41,703 bases of DNA, taken from positions 1 through 41,703 of the forward strand of contig JAGZJZ010000057.1 of assembly GCA_018365455.1 (NCBI GenBank). Reading direction: 5' to 3'. This DNA is from Clostridiales bacterium. GTDB lineage: Bacteria; Bacillota; Clostridia; Lachnospirales; Lachnospiraceae. Positions 15,496 through 22,361 of the stretch are shown here, one piece after another. The notes under the pieces are model-generated. The model saw nothing but the letters and a program-made list of their open reading frames with translations, was not told the origin of the DNA and searched no databases. The translations under genes were made by a program, and so were the position numbers. Within the stretch, counting starts at the first letter, position 1. Every line of letters starts with the position of its first letter.

Positions 15496-16185
15496 TTGAA
15501 ATCAAATACGAAAAAATATGGTGTAGATATACTCATATTAAGTATATCTGCTCTTGTAGCTTATGGGATTTTGGGCATTTTCTATATGCTGCTCAAAATT
15601 GATATGGGAGCTTTACCACTTTTGGTACAAACCTTAATTGGTGCATTGTGTCAATTTGGACTAATGGGATTTGGGGTTGTGATTATTTGCGTGCGCAACA
15701 AAGAGAGCATTGCAAGCTTCGGGTTAAAACAGGAAAAACTACGGTTGACCATTTTGCTGTCAGCACTTGCTTGTTTACCAGGTTTCCTTTTTCAACTGTT
15801 TACAAATGAAACCCTTTCTTATTTTCCGTTGCAAAATGTTAATTTTACAAAACCTGTTTTAGCGGCGGGTTTTCCGGTAAATGTGATTGGTATGCTTATT
15901 ATCATAATTACTTGGGGATTTTTTGAAGGTTTTACTTATGTGGTTATTTCAGACCGTATTAACAAAATACTTCCTCCGAAAAGCCTTTTGATAGACTGGG
16001 GAGCAATCATTTGCGGGATTTTTTGTCTTGTGGTTCATGTCCTTGTCGGACAATCTTACAGCATTGTAGGTGCTGTAGTTGAATTTATACTGATATACGG
16101 AATGTTAGTTGCTTACCGCTACTCAGGTAATGCGTGGGGATGTGTGCTGATTTTCTTGTTCTTTTGGAGTGGAATTGGATATTAA
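15496..16185 (+). CDS. CPBP-like (CAAX protease-related) membrane protein
   Basis: About 229 residues with 6-7 hydrophobic segments. The frame is open from 15460, but GGAGGAG at 15483-15489 sits ideally before a TTG at 15496 (LKSNTKKYG), so I favour the TTG start over the ATGs inside or before the ribosome site. Layout and the segments FGLKQEKLR, WGFFEGFTYVVISDRI and HVLVGQS resemble the CPBP intramembrane family. However, the first glutamate pair (EExxxR) is replaced by E-G, so proteolytic activity is doubtful. CPBP proteins often travel with bacteriocin or resistance cargo. It is one of the intact genes of the accessory block. Confidence 0.6.
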   Translation: MKSNTKKYGVDILILSISALVAYGILGIFYMLLKIDMGALPLLVQTLIGALCQFGLMGFGVVIICVRNKESIASFGLKQEKLRLTILLSALACLPGFLFQLFTNETLSYFPLQNVNFTKPVLAAGFPVNVIGMLIIIITWGFFEGFTYVVISDRINKILPPKSLLIDWGAIICGIFCLVVHVLVGQSYSIVGAVVEFILIYGMLVAYRYSGNAWGCVLIFLFFWSGIGY

Positions 16186-16351
16186 ATTAAAATCGAATGT
16201 AAAAATTATTCATAACACCGTCCAATGGTTATCCATGAACTTTGAAGCCGTCACCGCCCGCTATGTGGACGTGCGACTTGAACGCAAAAAGGAAGTGATT
16301 GACGCTTACGAAAAAAGCAAATAAAATGAGCATTTGACGCAGTGCATCTTC
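16186..16351 (+). pseudogene. Unrecognised ORF tail ahead of the repeat array
   Basis: A frame open from within the previous gene encodes NTVQWLSMNFEAVTARYV and then RLERKKEVIDAYEKSK, ending with TAA at 16322-16324. The high charge and regular coding look indicate the 3' end of a deleted gene; family not recognised. Confidence 0.35.
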
Positions 16352-16383
16352 TTGGACAAAGCCGCAATAGGCAGAGAAAGCGA
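16352..16383 (+). repeat. Recurrent ~32-bp motif, copy A
   Basis: TTGGACAAAGCCGCAATAGG followed by a GA-rich end. Conserved in four places (A-D) at 515-522 bp intervals, each in an intergenic position. The core contains GCC(6 nt)GGC, a short inverted repeat. Confidence 0.7.
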
Positions 16384-16438
16384 CCAGAAGATTATTTATA
16401 TTTGACGAAATGATAATCTAAATAGGAGATATTATCAT

Positions 16439-16831
16439 ATGGATAAAAGAAGCTTACATAGTTTGATTGAAAAAGAACAGCCTAATATATGCCAAATTTT
16501 TGCTTACAGTGATGGAAAAGAACTATATTCCGACGAATGGAATAATTATAAAAAAACTGATTGTACCCACATAATGTCAGCAACTAAAAGTATTGTATCG
16601 CTTTTAGTTGGGATAGCACTTGACCAAGGAATAATTGACCATGAAAGCCCCTTATAAATGTAAAGGTGAACCATGGACAAAAGTCTGTTCAAGTGATGAT
16701 TGGACTATGGCCTCTTTGGATTTTTTAGGTGGAAAAAAAGGCATTAGTGTTTTGATGTGGACGCAAAAAACGATGCAGCGCAACGATAGCTCCGATACCT
16801 TTCCTCCGTTTATTTCAATTGAGCAGTAAGT
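16439..16831 (+). pseudogene. Serine hydrolase (beta-lactamase fold) pseudogene with internal deletion
   Basis: ATG 16439 with a TAGGAGATAT ribosome site opens MDKRSLHSLIEKEQ and reaches the SxxK box in MSATKSIVSLLVGIALDQG, then stops at 16657. In the overlapping frame the text resumes as TMKAPYKCKGEPWTKVCSS and DDWTMASLDFLGGKKG, a downstream part of the same kind of protein. The two halves meet over the shared string GACCATGAAAGCCCC near 16637-16651. This suggests an internal deletion by short homology. The end after 16740 is unrelated sequence. The YxN and HxG motifs are absent; not functional. Confidence 0.65.
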
Positions 16832-16866
16832 CAAACGATTATGAGTAATAAATTTAATTTGTCTTA

Positions 16867-16898
16867 TTGGACTGAGACGCAGTTGGCGGAGAATGCGA
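16867..16898 (+). repeat. Recurrent ~32-bp motif, copy B
   Basis: TTGGACTGAGACGCAGTTGG and then CGGAGAATGCGA. Follows the serine-hydrolase pseudogene and ends 19 bases before the PEBP gene start. Confidence 0.65.
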
Positions 16899-16917
16899 AC
16901 TAAGGAAGTGGCTGTGA

Positions 16918-17379
16918 ATGGATAAATTAATAGTTACTACTCCCTGCTTTGAACACGGAGGGTTAATACCTGTTGATTGCACAGGTTATGGTGCAGACAA
17001 ATCGCCTGAACTACATCTTAGCGGATTAAGCGAAAATACCGTTTCCATTGCCATTATTATGAATGATATGGGGCATCCCATTCCCAATTATAATCATTGG
17101 GTCATTTGGAATATTCCCGTCACAACCGTGATACCGGGCAATATTCCCTCTGGCAAACAAGTGGAACAGCTAAAGCCCACCATGCAAGGTATTGGATATG
17201 GTAAGCATAGGTATAAGGGGCCGAAACCTCCGTTTAATTGGTCGCACATTTATCAGTTTAATGTCTATGCTTTGGATTGTTTTCTTTATTTACCCAATAC
17301 AGCGAGACGGAAAACACTGTTAGAGGCAATACAAGGGCATGTTATACAGGAAGCTGCTTTAATCGGTCATTACAGATAA
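16918..17379 (+). CDS. YbhB/YbcL family (PEBP/Raf kinase inhibitor-like) protein
   Basis: A 153-residue phosphatidylethanolamine-binding-protein fold. Family signatures visible: SPELHLSGL near the N-terminus, the central DMGHPIPNYNHWVIWNIP (ligand-site D-x-x-x-P and H-W), G-PKPPF, and YQFNVYALD. Cytosolic small proteins of this family have no settled bacterial function. AGGAAG lies about 10 bases before ATG 16918. The gene sits exactly between motif copies B and C and looks intact, which supports the idea of a gene-per-unit cassette arrangement. Confidence 0.88.
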   Translation: MDKLIVTTPCFEHGGLIPVDCTGYGADKSPELHLSGLSENTVSIAIIMNDMGHPIPNYNHWVIWNIPVTTVIPGNIPSGKQVEQLKPTMQGIGYGKHRYKGPKPPFNWSHIYQFNVYALDCFLYLPNTARRKTLLEAIQGHVIQEAALIGHYR

Positions 17380-17388
17380 CTGCTCTTT

Positions 17389-17420
17389 TTGGACAAAGTC
17401 GCAATAGGCGGATAAGGTGC
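17389..17420 (+). repeat. Recurrent ~32-bp motif, copy C
   Basis: TTGGACAAAGTCGCAATAGG and then CGGATAAGGTGC, beginning 9 bases after the PEBP stop codon. Closest to copies A (first half) and D (second half). Confidence 0.7.
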
Positions 17421-17449
17421 AAAGGAGATAAGATGCAAAGGAGATAAGA
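17418..17449 (+). repeat. 16-bp tandem duplication of a ribosome binding site
   Basis: TGCAAAGGAGATAAGA occurs twice back to back (17418-17433, 17434-17449). Each copy carries AAAGGAG and is followed by ATG at the same spacing. The first ATG reads four codons; the second is followed immediately by TGA. Confidence 0.9.
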
Positions 17450-17856
17450 TGTGAAAAGCAAATATAATAACAAAACCATTTTCCATTGGATTTGCAGTCT
17501 TAATTTGTATAGGCTTTCTATTGACCATAGGAAGATGGTATAGCATTATTGATTCTGACTCCGTAATAATAAACGCCGAAATTCATTCACACATTTCAAA
17601 TCTATCGTTAAGCCTAATCGCTTATTTGGGCATAGGTCAATCTTGGCTGTTATGGGGTGTGAGATTTCGTTTCATTATGTTTCTTGGAATTGCTATGATT
17701 GCGGGCAACGTTGTCTGTGAAACGTTAATGGGTTTTATGAATACACCCGATATTATAGATGCCATTTACGGTATATTCGGCATTGTAGTAACATTTATAT
17801 TCTTGGCCATTACAAATAAATATGGATTGGTTCCAATCAATTTAGAGAAATCCTGA
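17449..17856 (+). pseudogene. Four-helix membrane protein with a stop at codon 2
   Basis: ATG 17449, with a good ribosome site, is followed in frame by TGA and then by an open frame coding a membrane protein. A first helix (FSIGFAVLICIGFLLTIG) is followed by three more, ending NKYGLVPINLEKS. The hydrophobic helix upstream of the first available alternative start (TTG 17521) indicates that the true start was at 17449 and codon 2 has mutated to TGA. Translation from TTG 17521 would give 111 residues lacking helix 1. Family not recognised. Confidence 0.55.
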
Positions 17857-17908
17857 CGACGTGGAAAACAATTTTTACTTCATTGACCACAGCCCGCACT
17901 ACGCCTTA

Positions 17909-17940
17909 TTGGACGAAGCCGTCTCTGGCGGATAAGGTGG
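17909..17940 (+). repeat. Recurrent ~32-bp motif, copy D
   Basis: TTGGACGAAGCCGTCTCTGG and then CGGATAAGGTGG. The flanks CCTTAT and ATAAGG are complementary, giving this copy an imperfect palindromic layout around GCC/GGC. Confidence 0.65.
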
Positions 17941-17975
17941 ACTCGACAAATTAGAATTTGTGAGGAGGTATATTT

Positions 17976-18061
17976 ATGGATATACATTTTGGATAGCGAT
18001 AGGAGCAGCGATAATATGCGCAGTCATAGCTATATATTATGGAATCAGAAAGAAAAAATAA
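17976..18061 (+). pseudogene. Small single-pass membrane protein, frameshifted
   Basis: GAGGAGG lies 7 bases before ATG 17976, which reads MDIHFG and stops. One base out of frame, the sequence continues FWIAIGAAIICAVIAIYYG and ends RKKK at TAA 18059-18061. A single-base loss near 17986 in a ~28-residue membrane peptide gene explains this. Confidence 0.5.
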
Positions 18062-18085
18062 AATTCAGATTTGGAGGAGGTAGTT

Positions 18086-18298
18086 ATGGACTACAAAATT
18101 AGAACAATATTATCGGAAGAAGATAGTGTGCTTCAAGATTTTTTGTATGAAGCTATATTTGTGCCAGAGGGAACATCTGCACCACCCAAATCAATTATCA
18201 ATCAACCAGGCAAGCAGCAAACCCTTATCAATGTAAAAAAAATGAATATAACCGTTATCAAAGAGCCGGTCGCTAGTCGCAGAGCCGATAACTTGTAA
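18086..18298 (+). pseudogene. GNAT acetyltransferase N-terminus fused to KTR gene remnant, copy 2
   Basis: GGAGGTAGTT precedes ATG 18086. The first ~44 codons (MDYKIRTILSEEDSV, then FLYEAIFVPEGTSAPP and KSIINQP) are a typical start of a GNAT N-acetyltransferase. After about 18210 the frame enters the last third of a Cys-rich KTR gene (KQQTLINVKKMNITVIKEP), with a one-base slip near its end. The acetyl-CoA site is therefore missing. The joint marks the right edge of the accessory block, mirroring KTR copy 1 at its left edge. Confidence 0.7.
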
Positions 18299-18331
18299 GG
18301 ACAATCCTTGCAGTTGTCGGCTCTGCTTTTT
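18281..18331 (+). terminator. Terminator following KTR copy 2
   Basis: AGAGCCGATAAC (18281-18292) pairs with GTTGTCGGCTCT (18313-18324), with an inner AAGGA/TCCTT stem and a following T run. Outer stem identical to that at 12602. Confidence 0.85.
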
Positions 18332-18626
18332 ACAATATCATAAACTAACCGCTGTGTTTACCCTATCAGACAATCAATAGCTTGTTAAAAAAAGCCTAAA
18401 ACCACCAACGGGATTTTCTGTCCATCGACATGAACTATTACATCATCATACAAACTTAAATATTTCCGCTTTTGCCCGGCTGCGCTATGCAGTCGGGCTT
18501 TTTTGTGTTTACGCAAACTTTTTTCAAAAAGTTTGCTCTGATTTTCGGCGTTTCAGAAAATCACCTGTATTACCACGCGAAAAGGGGGACACCACCAACC
18601 TTTCAACCGAGAAAGGAGGTGAGAAC
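18332..18626. other. Gene-free segment upstream of the sigma-like gene, with three hairpins
   Basis: No gene. Besides the terminator at 18474-18504 there is a perfect 11-bp stem (18513-18523 with 18526-18536) and a TGATTTT/AAAATCA pair at about 18538-18562. The segment ends with the AGAAAGGAGG ribosome site of the next gene. Confidence 0.6.
18474..18504 (+). terminator. Intrinsic terminator
   Basis: GCCCGGCTGC (18474-18483) pairs with GCAGTCGGGC (18489-18498) with one G-T pair, 5-base loop, followed by six T. Confidence 0.9.
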
Positions 18627-19001
18627 ATGGAACCTAATCGCATAGAATTTCAAAGGCAATGCGCTTTTCAAAGTTTCTGTAAGCGGGTGTTACATAACGA
18701 AGCCTGTAACGCCCACGAGGAAATCAAGCGGCGCAGAGGTAAGGAAGTTAGCTTTTCCGACCTAAGCCAGCAGGAAGCAAGGCAGCTTTATACCGTTGAC
18801 AAATATTTTGTCAATGAGAATGAAGCCGAGCAGGGCTTTCAAGTGGCGAACAAACGGATTACAGCGAAACTGCTTGCCGAAGCAATCCGCACTTTGCCGG
18901 AGGAAAAACGAAAATCTGTTTTGCTGTATTACTTCTTTGGTATGAGCGACGTGGAAATCGGCGAGCTATTTGGCGCACCACGCAGCACGATACAGTGGTG
19001 A
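18627..19001 (+). pseudogene. Truncated sigma-70-like (region 4) protein of a conjugative element
   Basis: 124 codons. The N-terminus (NRIEFQRQCAFQSFCKRVL) and the helix-turn-helix segment LPEEKRKSVLLYYFFGMSDV, then EIGELFGAPRSTIQ match the small sigma-like proteins found in Tn916-like and other Firmicute elements, where they influence element gene expression. Relatives continue for roughly 15-20 residues after STIQ; here the text changes to a single W and stop, because at about 18997 the element sequence is joined to an unrelated peptidase relic. AAAGGAGGTGAG precedes the ATG. Probably inactive, since the recognition helix ends at the joint. Confidence 0.75.
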
Positions 19002-19019
19002 AAACCTAAGAACATTTAA

Positions 19020-20269
19020 GAGTATCTCGACCAGCCCTTATCCGTTGTTCCAAGCATTGATGAAATCGGACATGGAACCTTTTTGGCTGGCATAGCTGCC
19101 GGTTCGGAATCGAAAAATTCTGATTTTATCGGGGTGGCACCGGATTGTAATATTGCTGTTGTGAAATTGAAACCGGCAAAAAAATATCTGCGCGAGTTTT
19201 ATGCCATTCAGGATTCCGCGGTGGCATATCAGGAAAATGATATTATGATGGGAATTAAATATCTGGCGCTTATTGCGGCACGTTATGAGATGCCGCTGGT
19301 AGTCTGCATCGGTCTTGGTACGAATCTTGGAAGCCATGAGGGTTCCTCGCCTCTGGGGCTGCTGCTGAGAAGGGCGAATCTCATGACGGAGTTTGCATCT
19401 GTGATAGCAGGGGGAAATGAGGTGGGAAGATACCACCATTTCCTGGGAAATATAACATCAAATATGGAATATGAAGATGTGGAACTGCTGGTAGGACCGG
19501 ATGAAAAAGGATTTGTTATGGAGTTATGGGCAACTGTTCCGGAAACTTATACCGTTGGATTTGTAACACCGGGAGGACAGGTGATTCAGAGACTGCCTCT
19601 GAATATAGGTACAGAAACCCTGGTTACCTTTACACTGGAGAACACACAGATTTTAGTTCATTATGGTAATTCCGAACTGGGGTCCGGCAGCCAGTTTATT
19701 ATGATGCGTTTTCTGTTACCCGCTCATGGAATATGGAAGATCCGTGTATACAATACTCTTTACGTTACGGGCAGGTATCATATGTGGCTTCCCGTACATG
19801 GTTTTATTACGGAAAATACGGTTTTTTTAAACCCGAATCCCTTTACTACTATAACAGAACCTGCAAATGCCTATAGCTGCATTACTGCAGGGCATATAAC
19901 CACAGGGATGGCAGTCTTTATATTAATACGGGATATGGTTATAGCCGGGATAATATACTAAAGCCCAGCCTTGCAGCACCGGGGGTGGATGTCTATGGAC
20001 CAGCGTTATCGGGCGTTGTGTCGGAATCGGGAATTCCCATGACTTACAAGTCGGGAACCTCCGTTGCGGCAGCCCATTTGGCAGGTGCCGCTGCAGATTT
20101 AATGACATGGGGAATCGTGCACGGGAATAATCTCAGTATGAATACAGCTGCCAGTAATACGTATTTGTTAAGGGGAGCAGACCGCACTCCCGCTTACAGT
20201 TATCCCAACCAAGAATGGGGAATGGGGGCTTTGAATCTGTACCAGACAATACTCCGGCTGCGAGAATGA
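19020..20269 (+). pseudogene. N-terminally deleted, frameshifted S8 (subtilisin-like) peptidase
   Basis: Coding begins mid-protein right after a TAA, at DEIGHGTFLAGIAAG, which holds the catalytic His; the prodomain and catalytic Asp region are missing. It continues with a large insertion domain characteristic of Lachnospiraceae/Clostridia Csp-like peptidases. At about 19893 one G is missing, shifting frame: the first frame ends at 19961 while the true frame runs on as GYGYSRDNILKPSLAAPG and then SGTSVAAAHLAGAAADLM, with the catalytic Ser, to 20269. Two independent lesions make it a clear pseudogene. Its loss of the 5' part coincides with the element joint at 18997. Confidence 0.85.
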
Positions 20270-20358
20270 CTGGAAAAGTAAGACATAGGATATTGATATG
20301 ATTTGTGGTACAATGTACAAAACAGCAGATGATTTCGTACAGGCAAAAGGAGTGGAGT

Positions 20359-21405
20359 ATGCGTTTAAAGGCCAAAGATATTGCAGAAGCACTAAAAGTA
20401 TCCCCGGCAACAGTTTCCTTAGCATTAAATGACCGTCCGGGAGTGAATGCAGAGACGAAGAAGAGAATACTGGAGTATACAGAACAGATGCAGGAGCTTC
20501 AGAAAGAAGAACGGCGAAGTGCCAGGGACATGAATAAGGGTACCCTGCTGATGCTTCATTACGTCAAACATGGAGTGATACTGGAGCGAAGTTCCAGTAA
20601 GAGCGGGGTGTTTTTTATGGAAGACATGGAGCGTGCCGTCAACCGCTGCGGTTACCAATTTCTGCATTTAACCTATTATGAAAAAAAACAGGATCTGGAG
20701 AGTCTTCTTCAGGAATGTAGAGAGCGTAATGTCAGAGGGATATATATCATGGCAGCTGAAATGCGGCAGAGTGATATCTATCCATTTCTCCGGTTAAAGA
20801 TCCCCATTGTAGTAGGAGATAATCTTTTCTATGACCAGGGACTTGACAGCTATTTGGTTGACAACCGGGAGGGAATCCGAAGGGGTGTGGGTTATCTGGT
20901 AGATAAAGGCCACAGCCATATTGTATATCTGGCTGAGAATATCGATATATTTAATTTTGTGGAGCGGCGGGAAGCCTTTATTCTGGAGATGGCAAGGCGG
21001 GAATGCGGAGATGCCTGCAGCCGGATCAGGCATCTGGGAAATACGGTGGATGAAGTGTATGAGTCTATGGAAAGGTACCTGGATGAAGGAATCTTTCGCA
21101 CAACGGCTTTTATTCTGGAGAGTTCCGTAATATCGCTGGGGGTCAGCAAGGCTCTTTTGGAGCGGCAGATACGGATTCCCCGGGATGTGTCGCTGGTGGG
21201 ATTTGATGCACTGCCGCCTGTTAGTCTCCTGGGCATTCAACTGACACTTATTAAGGGCACCCATACAAAGCGTCATCTGGCTGCAGTGAAGCATCTTCTT
21301 CGCCACATGGAAGAGGCGGAAGAAGAGACGGTGAGAATTTATTATAAAACAAGGATTTTGGAAGGGGACAGTGTATTTGATAAAACGAAATATATTTATA
21401 CGTAG
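20359..21405 (+). CDS. LacI family transcriptional regulator
   Basis: 348 residues. N-terminal helix-turn-helix and hinge helix: KAKDIAEALKVSPATVSLAL, then NDRPGVNAETKKRI. A periplasmic-binding-protein-like effector domain follows (VRGIYIMAAEM, VVGDNLFYDQGL, DVSLVGFDALPP near the C-terminus). The open frame goes back to 20305, but AAAAGGAGTGGAG directly before ATG 20359 and the normal LacI N-terminus fix the start. A TGG-TACAAT extended -10 lies at 20306-20314. The effector is presumably a sugar; no catabolic gene adjoins it, so the regulon is unclear. Confidence 0.9.
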   Translation: MRLKAKDIAEALKVSPATVSLALNDRPGVNAETKKRILEYTEQMQELQKEERRSARDMNKGTLLMLHYVKHGVILERSSSKSGVFFMEDMERAVNRCGYQFLHLTYYEKKQDLESLLQECRERNVRGIYIMAAEMRQSDIYPFLRLKIPIVVGDNLFYDQGLDSYLVDNREGIRRGVGYLVDKGHSHIVYLAENIDIFNFVERREAFILEMARRECGDACSRIRHLGNTVDEVYESMERYLDEGIFRTTAFILESSVISLGVSKALLERQIRIPRDVSLVGFDALPPVSLLGIQLTLIKGTHTKRHLAAVKHLLRHMEEAEEETVRIYYKTRILEGDSVFDKTKYIYT

Positions 21406-21510
21406 TGCTAAAGGCGGATTGTCAGGCACTATTTCATCACATCGCCCCAAATTACGCAAGAAAGACGGGAACCTGGTGGTGGCGGTTGCTGTATATCTAA
21501 ACTAAGACAT

Positions 21511-22176
21511 TCATTCGTTTATAAATTCAATATGAATATCTCCGTTGTTATTTGCTGCTGTCAGAGTCTTGGTACCGCTCTCTTTGCTTGACGGCAGATT
21601 ACTTTCACCTTTCTTGCTGTCACAGGAAATAGCATAATCGTCATAACTTCCCACCAGCGAGCCAGTTATATCTCCATTTTTTGAAGTAAGGCTTATTGTG
21701 TTTTGGACATTCAGTTTCTCAAATACAATGCTACCACCCTGAGAGGAAAGCAAAACATCTCCATTTACAGTCATTGCAGGAAGTGAAATATCATCATTCG
21801 TGGTGGATAATTTTAGATCTGTTAAAAGTGCATCCGGCACCTGCAACGTTATTTTGCGAGAACCTGCAGCAGATTTGCCGCCTATATAATCCGTCCACTC
21901 TTTATCACTTACGGCGGTCATTGTCAGCGTATGATTATCAGAGACGGATATATCGTAATACTCTTTGCTATTTTCAAAATAGTCAATGTGAACCTGGTTG
22001 TCGGGGGATAATTTAACTTCAATTTGCCTGTCCCGAACATCAATGCAGATTGCCGTGATTTCTTTACCCTCCGATGTATAGCTTTTCTCAGTAAACGCTT
22101 CACCATTATTCGTGCAGCCAGTTAAACAAGCAGCACCGAAAACAAGGATCATCAATAATGCAATTATTTTTTTCAT
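21511..22176 (-). CDS. DUF4097-type beta-helix lipoprotein
   Basis: 221 residues. Signal peptide MKKIIALLMILVFGAA, then lipobox LTGC with Cys21 as lipidation site. The mature part is made of short beta-strand repeats with ISL, GDV, GSI and GDI turns, as in the DUF4097 family of putative adhesin/beta-strand-repeat proteins. Exposed on the outer face of the membrane. GGAGG 9 bases before the ATG sets the start. No operon partner; the 105-base gap after the LacI gene separates convergent units. Function not known. Confidence 0.8.
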   Translation of the reverse strand: MKKIIALLMILVFGAACLTGCTNNGEAFTEKSYTSEGKEITAICIDVRDRQIEVKLSPDNQVHIDYFENSKEYYDISVSDNHTLTMTAVSDKEWTDYIGGKSAAGSRKITLQVPDALLTDLKLSTTNDDISLPAMTVNGDVLLSSQGGSIVFEKLNVQNTISLTSKNGDITGSLVGSYDDYAISCDSKKGESNLPSSKESGTKTLTAANNNGDIHIEFINE

Positions 22177-22299
22177 AAATTATACCTCCAAATATTAAAA
22201 TAGTCTCTCGGAATCTCTAATCCAGTAAAACCAAGGCTTCCAGATTCCTTTTTTATTAAAATCCCCCACTTTTTTTGCCAAATTACTTGACATCTTCAT

Positions 22300-22345
22300 C
22301 GAAAAATGTGGTGCTCCGCGCCATTGATCAAAAGTACATTTTTCG
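22300..22345 (+). promoter_or_regulatory. Inverted repeat in the transposase leader
   Basis: CGAAAAATGT (22300-22309) and ACATTTTTCG (22336-22345) are perfect inverted repeats ending 2 bases before the GGAGG of the transposase gene. A leader hairpin that protects against read-through expression is a common IS device; it could alternatively be part of the IS end. Confidence 0.6.
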
Positions 22346-22361
22346 ATTGGAGGCGATTTTT

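Larger units (their letters stand above)
10440..19000. mobile_element. Decayed integrative/conjugative element remnant with accessory genes
   Basis: Boundaries are approximate. Genes typical of Firmicute conjugative elements (replication organiser, DUF5348, Cys-rich KTR, sigma-like protein) occur in their usual order, but most are broken and no relaxase, coupling protein, VirB4 or intact integrase is present in this interval. An accessory block (12.7-18.3 kb) sits between two KTR remnants. The right side ends abruptly inside the sigma-like gene, joined to a peptidase pseudogene. Confidence 0.65.

Noticed and set aside
16186..16351. Recombinase C-terminus
   Set aside because: The charged tail ending DAYEKSK first suggested a recombinase or relaxase end, but no catalytic or family motif supports it; left unassigned.
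16352..17940. Classical integron attC sites
   Set aside because: The motif lacks the RYYYAAC/GTTRRRY core sites, and no integron integrase was seen; kept only as an unnamed repeated motif.
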